A stretch of 64,000 bases of DNA. Source: Fen-1135 sp963705275. GTDB taxonomy: Bacteria > Desulfobacterota > Syntrophia > Syntrophales > UBA2185. Made by a program: the position numbers and the translations under genes. The first letter of the stretch is position 1, and every line of letters begins with the position of its first letter. The notes under the pieces are model-generated. The model was given only the letters and a program-made list of their open reading frames with translations, was not told where the DNA came from and searched no databases. The stretch spans positions 62,001 through 126,000 of the forward strand of contig OY970063.1 in assembly GCA_963705275.1 (NCBI GenBank), read 5' to 3'. Shown here in pieces: positions 1 to 9,825 of this stretch.

Positions 1-1764
1 ATCGGCGCTACGAAGCAAGTAACGATAATCCTCAGACCTGGCACTTGGTTAATTACTGACAATCTTGCCATATCGAGCAATGTTAATTTTAGGATTGCTG
101 CGGGGGCATTACTATCCATTCCGACCACTAAGACTCTTGCCATCAACGGCCCCTTTGAAGCGGGACTCTATCGGGTCTTTAATTGTGTGGGAACGGGCAA
201 AGTGGTCTTTGGAGTGGGTTCAGTTAAAGAGGTTTATCCTCAGTGGTTTGGGGCATATAATGACGGAACTCATGCGACAGAAACAGCAGCAGCTTTTAAC
301 CAAGCGATTGCTTCGCTTCCCGGTGGAGGGCTTATCAGCGTACCCGCTGGTGAATATCAAGTAGACCACATCATTGACGTAAAATCTGGCATAAGTATAC
401 AAGGGGCATGCAATACTGACCGCTATTATGGGGAATTAACTGGTAAGGAAAGGGCGACATTTATCTACCCGGGGCCAGCTCTTGGTTGGATTTTCAATGT
501 CGGTGGCGGCGTACGAGATATAAGTTTCAACCGTCTTGCAATGAGCGCTGTAGCGTCTCCTACGTCTAACACAGGCCCAAGTACGTACGCGAGCGGTATA
601 AACTTTGAGGGAGGTTGGCCCCACAGTACATACCGAATAGAAATAAATAATGTGACATTTTATAATTTCTATTATGCAATTAGCGTAAAGATGACCAATA
701 TAATGCAGGCATGGCAGTGTGATTCATTTCTAATAAACCACTGTACTTTCTTTAACAATAAAGTTGGCGTGTATTTTGACTCCATCAACGCCGATTACTG
801 GCATTTCGCTACTTGCACTTTCATAATACCGAATAACGGCTATGGAGTCTATTGTAAGAATGCAGGGTTTCTCCTGTTTACAAATTGTGCTGTTGGAGGC
901 AAGAACGCTGGTGTGACAAATAATAATTATTTTATGTATATACAGCTAAACCACGACAATGTTACGTTCATCGGCTGTCAAGCAGAATCGTTACAGGCCT
1001 TCTTGAATGTCGGGCCGACTGCGGTTGGACTTGGCAGTTACGACGAGGCACTATATCCTATTTCATTTGATGGGTGTATCTTTGAGTGCCCAAACCTCAT
1101 CCAAAGACGAACCAAACTTGTTAGCAAAAATTCAAGGTATCATTACAATATTGATGTGACCGGAGATGATGTTTTGATTGATTCTTATAGTGACAGCTTT
1201 AGCACCGATTCGGCGTTTACACCGATTACGCCCGCTACGTCGGATATTTCCGGAACTGGTACGTTAGTTACTGTTAATTATACTCGTCATGGGCTTGTTG
1301 ATTTCGATTGGATAAATGTAGGTGGGTCGTCTACCACCGGCTATAATGTAGATAAAACTTCCATCATTATTAATTCTGCTGATTCATTTAGTTACTTTGC
1401 TACGGGTAAAGGCACGCCAACCACTGCACCTGCCATAAGAAAGTATGCAAGACCGATTAGGGGTACTGTGCATACATTTCCTCATGCCTATAGGATGTCA
1501 TCTGGCAGGCCAATAAACATATTTACTCCAATGCATATTGGGGATGAAGTTTTTGACAAAACGAACTCCATTTTTTACAAAGCCATAGGCCTCCGTACGA
1601 CAGATTGGGCGCCTATTATTCCGTTCCATAACCGGATATATAACGGAGATCCAAATAATCACCTAACACCGTTTTATGTCGGAGAGGAGGTTTTAGATTT
1701 GTCCAATGGCAAGTGGTACAAGTCGATAAACACTCTTATAGATGGATGGGCAGGTCTAAATTAG
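1..1764 (+). CDS. Right-handed beta-helix (pectate-lyase/tailspike-like) protein, 5' partial
   Basis: The reading frame is open from base 1, so the true start lies upstream of the window; a start at 187 would be arbitrary. The visible ~587 residues begin with a short beta-rich stretch, then YPQWFGAYNDGTHATETAAA, the usual entry into a pectate-lyase-3/phage tailspike beta-helix (a GAxxDG-type motif). Repeated short strands rich in Asn, Cys and aromatics follow (for example residues coded at 600-1150). The last ~80 residues hold two related ~33-residue motifs (see the repeat entry). Such proteins bind or cleave polysaccharide. Next to a polysaccharide locus it may be a glycan lyase or modifying enzyme; a prophage tail fibre is the alternative. 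No catalytic residues can be assigned and no phage genes are visible. Confidence 0.75.
   Translation: MGATKQVTIILRPGTWLITDNLAISSNVNFRIAAGALLSIPTTKTLAINGPFEAGLYRVFNCVGTGKVVFGVGSVKEVYPQWFGAYNDGTHATETAAAFNQAIASLPGGGLISVPAGEYQVDHIIDVKSGISIQGACNTDRYYGELTGKERATFIYPGPALGWIFNVGGGVRDISFNRLAMSAVASPTSNTGPSTYASGINFEGGWPHSTYRIEINNVTFYNFYYAISVKMTNIMQAWQCDSFLINHCTFFNNKVGVYFDSINADYWHFATCTFIIPNNGYGVYCKNAGFLLFTNCAVGGKNAGVTNNNYFMYIQLNHDNVTFIGCQAESLQAFLNVGPTAVGLGSYDEALYPISFDGCIFECPNLIQRRTKLVSKNSRYHYNIDVTGDDVLIDSYSDSFSTDSAFTPITPATSDISGTGTLVTVNYTRHGLVDFDWINVGGSSTTGYNVDKTSIIINSADSFSYFATGKGTPTTAPAIRKYARPIRGTVHTFPHAYRMSSGRPINIFTPMHIGDEVFDKTNSIFYKAIGLRTTDWAPIIPFHNRIYNGDPNNHLTPFYVGEEVLDLSNGKWYKSINTLIDGWAGLN
1519..1761 (+). 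repeat. Two copies of a C-terminal ~33-residue motif in the beta-helix protein
   Basis: Copy 1 is coded at about 1519-1617 and copy 2 at 1663-1761. Both follow the pattern TPxxxGxEVxDxxNxxxYKxxxxxxxxWA (TPMHIGDEVFDKTNSIFYKA and TPFYVGEEVLDLSNGKWYKS). The copies are diverged in DNA but colinear in protein. Similar Trp/Tyr-rich modules occur at the C-termini of phage tail proteins, which suggests a binding or trimerisation add-on after the beta-helix. Confidence 0.6.
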
Positions 1765-1848
1765 GATCGCATATATTTTCAGATAGAAGATTGATCCAAT
1801 GTCTAAGGAGATTCGGAAGGGTATCAGGAAATGAGGGGGGTATAGCAA

Positions 1849-2908
1849 ATGTTGGAAAATAAAAGAGTGCTCGTTACCGGTGGAACAGGCTCGCTTGGCA
1901 ACATACTGGTGAGGCGACTTCTCGGCGGCGAAATGGGCAAACCTCGAAAAATAATTATTTTTTCCCGGGACGAAGCTAAACAGCACAATATGCGGATTGC
2001 CTACCTCCACCGCCAATCTGCCACCGATGAAATCATATACCGCAACTTTGAACAGCTGCTGGAATTCCGGATCGGAGACGTCCGCGACTATCACAGTGTG
2101 GCCTCCGCTTTGCGGGATGCAGATTTTGTTTTCAATGCAGCAGCCCTGAAGCAGGTACCAACCTGCGAATATTTTCCCATACGAGGCGGTGCAAACCAAT
2201 GTTGGCGGTGCTGAAAACATCGTGCGCGCGATCCGGGAACATGACCTTCCGGTGGAAACAGTTGTCGGTATTTCGACTGACAAGGCCTGCAAACCAGTTA
2301 ATGTGATGGGGATGACAAAAGCAATTCAAGAAAGGGTTTTTATCAGGGCGAATCTGGATTGTCCCAACACCCGGTTCATCTGCGTACGCTATGGTAATGT
2401 CCTGGCGTCGCGCGGCTCGGTGATTCCCCTCTTTCACGAGCAGATCCGGAAGGGTGGTCCAGTGACCATTACAACCCGGGAGATGACGCGTTTCCTCCTC
2501 AGTCTGGATCAGGCCGTGGACGTCATCTTCGCAGCTGTGAAAGATGCCCGTTGCGGCGAAACGTTTATCCCTAAGGTCCCATCGGCCAATATGACCGATG
2601 TGGCTCATGTTCTCATAGGCGATCGGCCCATAAATACCGTATTCACAGGAATTCGACCCGGTGAGAAAGTTCACGAGATTCTCATCTCTGAGGAGGAGGT
2701 TCATCGGACAATTGACAAGGGTAGATATTATGCCATTCTTCCGATTCTTCCTGAGGTATGTCAGCCCGACCAGGAAATTGTTCCGTTAGATAGGGAATTC
2801 AGCTCCGCAGACCATGTGTTACATCGGGACGAACTTAAATCCCTCCTCGAATATCATGGTTTACTATCGATCAATCATCTTGAACTGAACGGAGAATTGC
2901 TGAAATGA
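1849..2908 (+). pseudogene. UDP-GlcNAc 4,6-dehydratase/5-epimerase (FnlA/WbjB-like), one frameshift
   Basis: Extended SDR enzyme of the CapD/FlaA1 group that converts UDP-GlcNAc to a 4-keto-6-deoxy sugar. The N-terminal half (1849 to about 2178) has the NAD motif TGGTGSLG, FSRDE and NAAALKQVP. The C-terminal half (about 2180-2908) has STDKACKPVNVMGMTK, where MxxxK replaces the classical YxxxK as in FlaA1/WbjB, then RYGNVLASRGSVIP and RPGEKVHEIL. One extra base near 2179, within cccatacgagg, shifts frame 1 to frame 2; without it the protein reads FPYEAVQTNVGG continuously for ~352 aa, the normal family length. It heads the cassette with the reductase and WecB. The break may be real or a sequencing indel. 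Confidence 0.8.
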
Positions 2909-2945
2909 ATTGTTCGTTTTCTCGCCGGGAATCCGAGGCGAAAGA

Positions 2946-3846
2946 ATGAAGAAGGCGAAGATACTGGTTCTTGGAGGTAGCGGCATGCTGGGCCACCAGT
3001 TGTGCCGTACTTTGTCCAGGCGGCTGAATGTCTGGGCAACTTTTCACGACGATCCTGCTCATTACAAGCGATATCAATTATTACCCATAGATCAAACTAT
3101 CGGCGGTGTGGATGCTTGTGATTGGCTGACGTTTTCACGGATGTTGAAAAAGGTTGAACCGCATGTCATTATCAACGCGATAGGCATTGTCAAGCAACGG
3201 GACGAGGCAAAACATGCCGTACCGTCTATCGAGGTGAATGCCCTTCTTCCGCATCGGCTGGCAGATCTTTGCCATGGTATTGGCGCAAGATTGATACACA
3301 TATCCACAGACTGCGTCTTTTCCGGATTGCGAGGCAGCTATTCGGAGCTCGATTTGCCGGATCCTGTTGATTTGTACGGGCGGACGAAACTCCTGGGAGA
3401 AATTAACCGCGAAGGCTGTTTGACATTGAGGACATCAATCATTGGTTGGGAATTGCGACAGCGCAGCCGGTTTAATCGAATGGTTCGCTTCCCAGCGCGG
3501 AAAGACGATCAAGGGGTACGGCAAGGCTATCTACAGCGGCATTTCTACGGCCGTTCTGGCCCGTTTGATCGGTGACATCATCGAGACGAGACCGGAATTG
3601 GCCGGGCTTTATCACGTAGCCAGCAATCCCATATCGAAATATGACCTCCTGGTCCGTTTAAAAGAACGTCTGGGCTGGGAAGATATGCGGATTGAAAAAG
3701 ACGAGTCTTTTTATTGTGACCGCTCGCTGGCGGGACAGCGATTTGAGATGATAACAGGGTGGAAGGCGCCGGACTGGGATAAAATGATCAGCGATCTGGC
3801 ATTGGAATGGCCCATCTATGAGGAATGGAGGAGAGAGGAAAAATGA
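2946..3846 (+). pseudogene. RmlD-like NAD(P)-dependent sugar reductase, one frameshift
   Basis: SDR reductase related to dTDP-4-dehydrorhamnose reductase. ATG 2946 (MKKAKILVLGGSGMLGHQL) is preferred over the upstream in-frame start because the nucleotide-binding motif GGSGMLG begins at residue 9. HISTDCVFSG and the YGRTK motif (catalytic YxxxK) are in the first fragment. A single extra base near 3456 moves the frame from 0 to 1, after which GLIEWFASQ and YHVASNPISKYDLL continue to 3846. Repaired length is ~300 aa. It lacks the C-terminal cupin of WbjC-type enzymes, so it resembles the WbvR/L-QuiNAc type more than L-FucNAc reductases. Its stop overlaps the wecB start (ATGA). Confidence 0.75.
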
Positions 3847-4931
3847 AAATCATGACAATCCTGGGAACACGCCCGGAGATTATCCGTCTCAGCTGTATCA
3901 TTCCTAAACTGGACAACGTATGTCAGCATGTATTGGTGCATACAGGCCAAAACTATGATGCCAATCTTAATGACCTTTTTTTCAGCCAGCTTAAACTGCG
4001 TGCGCCTGACCATTATTTCGGCGCGAAAGGTTCTTTCGGCCAACAGATGGCAACGATTATGGCAGAAAGTGAACGGGTGATGCTTTCTGAAAACCCCGAC
4101 CGGGTGCTGGTCTTGGGGGACACAAACAGCGCCTTGTGTGCCATCATGGCCAAGCGCCTTGCCATCCCCGTTTTTCACATGGAAGCCGGGAACCGCTGCT
4201 ATGATGATCGGGTGCCGGAGGAACTCAACCGGCGAATCATCGACCATTCCAGCGATATCCTGATGCCTTATACGGAACGAAGCCGCCATAACCTGTTGAG
4301 AGAAGGTATTGCGGGCGAGCGGATTTACGTCACTGGGAATCCCATTTTCGAGGTTATCCAACAGTATGAGCCTTTGATTAGACAATCTTCCATACTATCT
4401 GATTTGAAACTGCAGCCGAAACACTACTTCCTCGTTACCATGCATCGCGCTGAAAATGTGGACATTGAAGAAAGGTTGCACAATATTGCCGGTGCGCTTG
4501 ACAGAATTCAGCAAACCTATTCCATGCCTGTTATCGTGAGCACCCATCCGCACACCCGCTCCCGGATGGAGGCTTTTAATATCTCCACGAAAAATGATCA
4601 GATTAAGTTTCTGCCTCCCTTCGGATTTTTTGATTTTATAACACTCGAACGAAATGCCCTCTGTGTCCTCAGTGACAGCGGCACGGTGCAGGAAGAATGC
4701 TGTATCTTACGGGTGGCGAATGTAACAATTCGTGATGTTACGGAGCGTCCTGAGACCATTGAATGCGGAAGCAATATCCTCACCGGTGCCGAACCGGATT
4801 CTATCCTCCGCTGTATCAGCACCGTCCTTGATCAGAAACCAACCTGGACGGTTCCCCCGGAATATCAGGTGCCGGATGTTAGCAACGCGGTGATCAAGAT
4901 TTTGACAGGTTTTCTTTACCGGCACAATTAA
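3843..4931 (+). CDS. wecB: UDP-N-acetylglucosamine 2-epimerase, non-hydrolysing
   Basis: Interconverts C2 epimers of UDP-HexNAc; cytoplasmic, GT-B fold. ATG 3843 is chosen over 3825 because GGAGGAGAGAGG lies just upstream and MKIMTILGTRPEIIRL then starts the family exactly. Family motifs present: GTRPE at the N-terminus, HTGQNYD, LGDTNSAL, FHMEAGNRCYDDRVPEELNR, TMHRAENVD and SDSGTVQEE. Length 362 aa is normal and the frame is intact, unlike both upstream partners. With them it forms the three-enzyme set known for UDP-L-FucNAc or UDP-L-QuiNAc synthesis, where this enzyme acts last. The start overlaps the reductase stop, suggesting translational coupling. Confidence 0.9.
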   Translation: MKIMTILGTRPEIIRLSCIIPKLDNVCQHVLVHTGQNYDANLNDLFFSQLKLRAPDHYFGAKGSFGQQMATIMAESERVMLSENPDRVLVLGDTNSALCAIMAKRLAIPVFHMEAGNRCYDDRVPEELNRRIIDHSSDILMPYTERSRHNLLREGIAGERIYVTGNPIFEVIQQYEPLIRQSSILSDLKLQPKHYFLVTMHRAENVDIEERLHNIAGALDRIQQTYSMPVIVSTHPHTRSRMEAFNISTKNDQIKFLPPFGFFDFITLERNALCVLSDSGTVQEECCILRVANVTIRDVTERPETIECGSNILTGAEPDSILRCISTVLDQKPTWTVPPEYQVPDVSNAVIKILTGFLYRHN

Positions 4932-4932
4932 G

Positions 4933-5004
4933 GTCAGCACGTCCAACACAAACAAACCTCTGATCACTGTCATCATCTCTGCGAACGGTTTGAACAACCG
5001 ATAA
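4933..5004 (+). pseudogene. Remnant of a family 2 glycosyltransferase N-terminus
   Basis: After the wecB stop a short open stretch reads SNTNKPLITVIISANGLNN and then stops. PLITVIIS followed by an Asn is how family 2 glycosyltransferases begin (VTVIIPTYNR). Nothing downstream to 5113 continues the domain, so this looks like the scar of a deleted gene. The rest of 4932-5113 shows no coding signal. It is too short for certainty. Confidence 0.35.
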
Positions 5005-5113
5005 TTCTGTTGGCGCTAAGTTCAATGACCGATTTCTTGGGATTTTGCGTTGCGCGTCCGTTTATTGAATCGGAACGGAGGATCCATTAGGCTTACGATG
5101 ATGCTCGATTGAG

Positions 5114-6673
5114 ATGCTGGAAGGAATCAATAGAATAGCCCAGAGTCTAAAGGCTCTGCTTTCATTTAACCGGTCAGCAAAAAACGTCATGTGGAACCTG
5201 CTCGGTGGCGTCTGGGCCGGAGTACTGATCGTTCTGGCCACGCCATGGTATGTCTCCCGTCTGGGCCTCGAGGGTTACGGTATCCTGGGCTTGTGGTTAA
5301 TGATGCAGGTCATGATGGGGCTCCTGGATATGGGGATGGGCGCCACCTTGGTCAGGGAGTTCGCCGATTCCCGGCGGGAGCGCAACGGCCTCGAATTCAA
5401 GCGTGATCTGCTGAGAACCCTGGAGATCTGTCTATTGGGCGGTCGCTGTATTATTGGCCTTGGCCCTTGTGCTGGCCGCCGGATGGGTTGGTGACCATTG
5501 GCTTAAATCCGTTACGTTGCCGCGTGCTTCTATCGGCAATGCCCTCCGGATGATGGCGATCGCCCTCGGGCTTCAGTTCCCCTGTGCCCTTTACTCGAAC
5601 GGTTTGGCCGGTCTGCAGGAACATGGGCGAATGAACGCCCTTCAGATTATGGGGAACAGCCTTCGGTACGGCTGCGGTGTCGCAGTGCTGTTCTGGCGTG
5701 CAGACCTCGTCTGGTTCTTCGCGGTGCAGGCGCTGGTCGCGGCGGTCCAGACCTTTGCGACTCGGAGGGTGGCATGGGGAATGATCTCCGAGGCGGTAGT
5801 CCGACCGCCAGCCTTTCGCATGGAGATACTTCAGCGATTGTGGCGCTTTTCCATGGGCATGGCGCTGACGGCTGTTGTGGCTGTTCTGCTGGCAAATGCT
5901 GATCGAATCGCGCTCAGCAAAATGGTCCCAACTGCAGAGCTCGGAAAGTACGCTGTGGCCTTCACCGCAACAGGACTCCTGCAGTTGGGAATTCAACCGT
6001 TCTACCGCGCATTTTTTCCGCGATACTCTGAACTGGTGTCGTCGGGTGATACTAAACCGTTACGGGATGACGTACTTCCGAAGTTGCCAATTGATGGCAG
6101 TCGTCATCATTCCCCTGGGAATCATTGGGTGGATGTTTGCCCCCCATATTTTCCTTGCCTGGCTTGGGAAATACGACGAAACAATCATAGATGTGTTCAG
6201 GTGGCTGCTGGTTGGAATCACATGCGCGGGTCTTATGTGGCTGCCTGCCGCATTTCAGCAGGCCCATGGGTGGACTCGCCTTCACGTTTCGATGATCGCA
6301 GGTGCTCTGGTTCTGGGGGTCCCGGCTATGGTTTGGTCAATAAAGGACATATGGGACCGTCGGGGCCACGGCGGTCTGGGTTCTGCACGGTGTTTCGGAT
6401 ATCACTTTAGGATTGTGGCTCATGCACAGGCGTTTGTTGATTGGAGAGCTGCTCGGCTGGTATCGCTCGGTGCTGCTGCCACCTCTGTTGGTCAGCCTTC
6501 CCTTGGTCGGCCTCTCCTGGTGGCTGATGCCGAATGGCCTGAACAAGTGGATTAGCCTGTGTTGGATCGCAGCTACTGGATTGGTCGTGATTGCAGCTGC
6601 CCTGTTCTTTAACTTTGGTGGGGATCGTAAAGATATCCAACCGGCCTTGCTGGCATCAGTTCAGAAGAAGTAA
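5114..6673 (+). pseudogene. wzx: Wzx-like polysaccharide flippase (MATE/MOP superfamily), three frameshifts
   Basis: Inner-membrane flippase of undecaprenyl-linked repeat units. The repaired product is ~520 aa with about 12 hydrophobic segments. The N-terminus has KNVMWNLLGGVWAGVLIVLA and the typical SRLGLEGYGILGLW, then LDMGMGATLVREFA. Fragments: 5114 to about 5440 (frame 2), about 5441-6080 (frame 0, with LLANADRIALSKMVPTAELG and LGIQPFYRAFFPRYSEL), about 6080-6349 (frame 1) and 6350-6673 (frame 2, from YGTVGATAVWVLHG). Each step is one extra base, and the one at 6349 can be placed exactly. There are no in-frame nonsense codons besides those caused by the shifts. GC is higher than in neighbouring genes. 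Confidence 0.75.
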
Positions 6674-6746
6674 TTAGTCGTCATCATAATGTTGATCGGG
6701 GATAGCGATTAGAATCAAAATGTTGAACAATCATGAAAGGAAAACT

Positions 6747-6841
6747 GGATTGGGCGTGATTATCAGCGGCCCTGTTCTTTGACTGTTGGCGAGGACTGTA
6801 AAGACATCCCACCGGCCTGGCTGACGTTCGTGGAGACTAAT
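6747..6841 (+). repeat. Degenerate second copy of the wzx 3' end
   Basis: The segment 6747-6841 (starting ggattgggcgtgattatc) resembles 6578-6676 at the wzx 3' end (starting ggattggtcgtgattgca). Shared blocks in order are GCCCTGTTCTTT, GTAAAGA, ATCC, ACCGGCC, GGCTG/GCTGG and ACTAATTA/GTAATTA. By eye about three quarters of positions agree with few gaps. The downstream copy has lost its reading frame. It is probably the tail of a related wzx, left after gene replacement or duplication, and it abuts the next gene's start. Confidence 0.6.
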
Positions 6842-6842
6842 T

Positions 6843-7900
6843 ATGGCAAATCAAGACAAGAATCCTCTGTTTACGGTCATCATTCCCACCAAGGATCGGG
6901 CAGAATACCTTCATCACACCCTCCGGACCTGTTCACTGCAGGACTATGACAACCTCGAAATCATCGTTTCGGATGATGGCAGCACGGATCATACGCGCGA
7001 AGTGGTCGCAGAGGCCGCCCGTAAGGATCCAAGAATCCGTTACGCCTCGCCAGGCGCGCCGTCGGTATGTGAGGCAACTTCGAGTTTGCCCTGAATCAGG
7101 TCAAGCCCGGGTATGTCATCGCTCTGGGCGGGGATGATGGGCTCTTGCCCTACGGCATCCGCGGAATGCGGGATGTTCTGCAGGAGACAGGGCAGGAGAT
7201 GCTCGCCTGGCCCGCTCCTGCGTTCTTCTACGCCAAGACCAAGATGGAAACAGGCCAGTTGATCCTGCACACCAAACGCGGACGACCCCACAGCGGACGA
7301 CGGATCATCGAATCGCGGGATTTCCTGGAAAGACAAGTCAAGCAACTCAATTACGTCGCCGATATCGAATCGCCGATGTTCTACGTGAAGGGCGTGACGT
7401 CGACCCGGCTAGTTGAGAAGGTGCGGGGCCGGTCCGCGGACGGCCGGTTCTATGCCTGCGCGACGCCGGACGGGTATTCTGGGATCGTATTGGCGGGGGA
7501 GGTTCAGAGCTACGCGTTTTCCGGGGAACCCTTCTCCATCCACGGCGTCTCCCCGACGTCCGCCGGGGTTTGCTATTTGGCCAGTCACGATCAGGCCAAG
7601 AAGCAATCAGAGGCCTTCTTCAGGGACGCGTCCCGGAAGCCCATGCATGCGGAGCTGGGCTGCCCAACCGTACTCGCCGCTCATCTCGTCTGATGACCGC
7701 CGACTACCTGCTCACGGCCCGGGACTCTGCCGGGCTGGCCGGGGAGTTTTCCGTCCATTGACTACCGGTACTTGCTGCTGAAGGGCCTTGCCGAACTGGC
7801 GGATGGCCTGTTCGCGGAAGACCGGGTCGCGCGGGAGTTGGCCATTCTTTACCGGATTGCCGAACATCACGGACTCGGCGAGTTCTTCCGGCACAAGTGA
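6843..7900 (+). pseudogene. Family 2 glycosyltransferase, multiple frameshifts and one in-frame stop
   Basis: The N-terminus is typical GT2: LFTVIIPTKDRAEYLHHTLR, then NLEIIVSDDGSTDHT (the nucleotide-binding SDDGS). Near 7050 a base is missing; the restored frame reads GNFEFALNQVKPGYVIALGG and DDGLLP (DxD-like acceptor motif), preceded by a TGA where TGG would be expected. Frame 2 continues to about 7690. A short stretch in frame 1 carries ADYLLTARDSAGLAGEFS, and frame 2 resumes at about 7757 with DYRYLLLKGLAELADGLF and runs to the stop at 7898-7900. Repaired length is ~350 aa. The acceptor sugar cannot be deduced. Confidence 0.7.
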
Positions 7901-8333
7901 AAGTCACACGAAGAAACAAGCGGAAGACGCTTGAAGGCAACGCAATCAGCCCGACCAGGGTTCTACCTCGACTGCAGCCAGTACGGGATTCACAATGTCT
8001 TCGACGCAGCGTATGTCGCCCACTACATGCATCAAATCGCACCGAAGTTGACCTTTCGACCCTCTGGAAGATGGTGACCAATTCCCTGGTTACCGACTGC
8101 GATCGCTGCGCAGTAGGCGCTCGTCTTCCCAACGAGTCGGAATGGCTCAAGGGAAAAACAGCCCACTCAGAGGGGTGACGCATGGCAGAAGCTGAAAAGG
8201 ATCTCGTTACAGGAAGTCGGCGGGCACGGCCGATCCTCGGCGACTGGTGGAATCGGCGCAGTTCGATGATCCCGACGGTCCGGCGAGGCTTTCTACAAGT
8301 ATCACCGACCCATTCAACAAAGGAATGGGCGCC
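7901..8333 (+). pseudogene. Degenerate coding remnant, family not recognised
   Basis: No intact gene lies here. Reading straight on after the GT2 stop gives an open stretch (to about 8080) containing GFYLDCSQYGIHNVFDAAYV and AHYMHQIAPK, which looks coding. About 8050-8178 in another frame gives LSTLWKMVTNSLVTDCDRCA. About 8230-8320 yields further protein-like pieces. Frames change at least twice and no start codon fits. I read it as the eroded C-terminal part of a gene, possibly a sugar-modifying enzyme or transferase, but cannot name it. Confidence 0.35.
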
Positions 8334-9825
8334 ATGGAACTGTCTGCAGATTCCACTATGTTGACCAAAAAACAATTAGTCGTTTTCGCATTCTTTTTAC
8401 TGACGCTGGCCGGTGTAATCAGCATTGCATTTGAAACCACACTGTCGGTCGAAATGGTGGATTTTCTATGGCCGACCTTGACGACAATCATCATTTTTGT
8501 GCTCTTTTCGATAGGCCTGAGATGGCAAGTCGGAAGCAACCTATTCGGTGAGCTGGGATTTCTCTATTTGGGTCTCGCGGTGGCTTATACCGTACTTCCA
8601 GCAATCGCCTTCATGTTTGGCAGTTTGAACCTGGGGGATCCGGTGTCGCGGCTATCTCCAGCGCCGTCCGAGCTGGCCATTCACCTATGGCGGCATGTAC
8701 TCTTTGTGTTTGGTGTTGCCGCAGGGTATCTTCTGGTACGTGGCCGTACGATGCCTCAGCTGGTCACGATCAAGGATCTGAAGGGCAAGGATCGTTTTAC
8801 GATTGTTTTTCTTATCGGGATGATCGCTGTCTGCATTCTATTCATTACCTTAATGTCTGCGCCGGTTTATTCATATTATGACCATTATATCAGATACGAT
8901 CACCTTCCTTGGTTTTCTCGTAAATTAGTTTCCGTATGCTTACGCGTGAAACTCGGAATCTATTCTGTTTTAATTACCTTCTTATTTCTGAATTATAAGA
9001 AGTACAGGTTAATGATTTTCACCATTGTTACAATAATCTGTCTCCATGAGATGATATATTCTTTTGGTTCCAGAATTGAGACTTTTATAATTCTACTGGA
9101 AACAATATGTTTGTATAATTATACCGTCAAATCAATCACCCTGAAAAAGGGTCTGGTGGCATGTGTTGCCCTTGCCACACTCTTTTCGGCGGTCGAACTC
9201 CTTCGGTCGTTAGAATTCAAATCTGAATTCAGCTCAAGATGTGGTTTCACAGGAAGAGTTCAAGTCTGCATCTGAATTTTATTCAGTCTATTTAACCGGC
9301 TTCCATCTATACGCAGAACGACTGCAGGGGGCACTACCCCCCACAGAATGGCCAATGTTTTTTAACGACTTCATTTCCATGGTCACCTTTGGTGACTTTA
9401 CGCGATGGAACCCCATGGATTGGTATGCGCGGAACTACTACCCGGATTCTGTCGTCGCGCCATTCACGCTGGGGCCGATTGCAGACAGCGCCATTTGGGG
9501 GGGGGAAGTCGATTTGTTATTGCGTGGCCTGATCAACGGCGCGTTTTTCGCTTATCTGGTTCGCTGGTTCCTACGTCACAAGGATAGGTGGTGGGGCGTG
9601 ACCATTTATGTCTATTGTTACGCAACATGTGTCATGACGCTAAAATACTCGATATTCTATCATTTGACTCCATTGCTCAAGACCTTGTTGCCGACCTTGC
9701 TCGTCGTTGCGGTTGTTAGGACGCTGATTCCATCAAAACAGAAGTCTGTTAGACATGGTCTGAACAACCTACCGCTAGATGCTATGCGGGGGCGAAGGTT
9801 TCAAATAATAAAATTTCATGAGTAA
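8334..9825 (+). pseudogene. Wzy-like O-antigen/oligosaccharide repeat polymerase, one frameshift
   Basis: Polytopic membrane protein, ~495 aa when repaired, with about 11 hydrophobic segments (for example LVVFAFFLLTLAGVISIAF and FRIRFT-like charged loops between). ATG 8334 (MELSADSTMLTKKQ) is preferred, with AAAGGA nine bases upstream; 8325 is possible. Frame 0 runs to about 9235 (VELLRSLEFKSEFSS), then one extra base moves to frame 1, which continues SQEEFKSASEFYSVYLTGFH, a long periplasmic-like loop, and two or three more segments. Wzy sequences are poorly conserved, so the call rests on topology, size and position in the locus. Confidence 0.55.

Noticed and set aside
5451..5996. 181-residue antisense frame
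   Set aside because: Shadow of the GC-rich wzx gene; rich in His, Gln and Arg, with no ribosome site.
7704..8375. 223-residue open frame on the - strand
   Set aside because: Arg/Ser-rich with no recognisable motif; the + strand has glycosyltransferase and remnant coding sense there.
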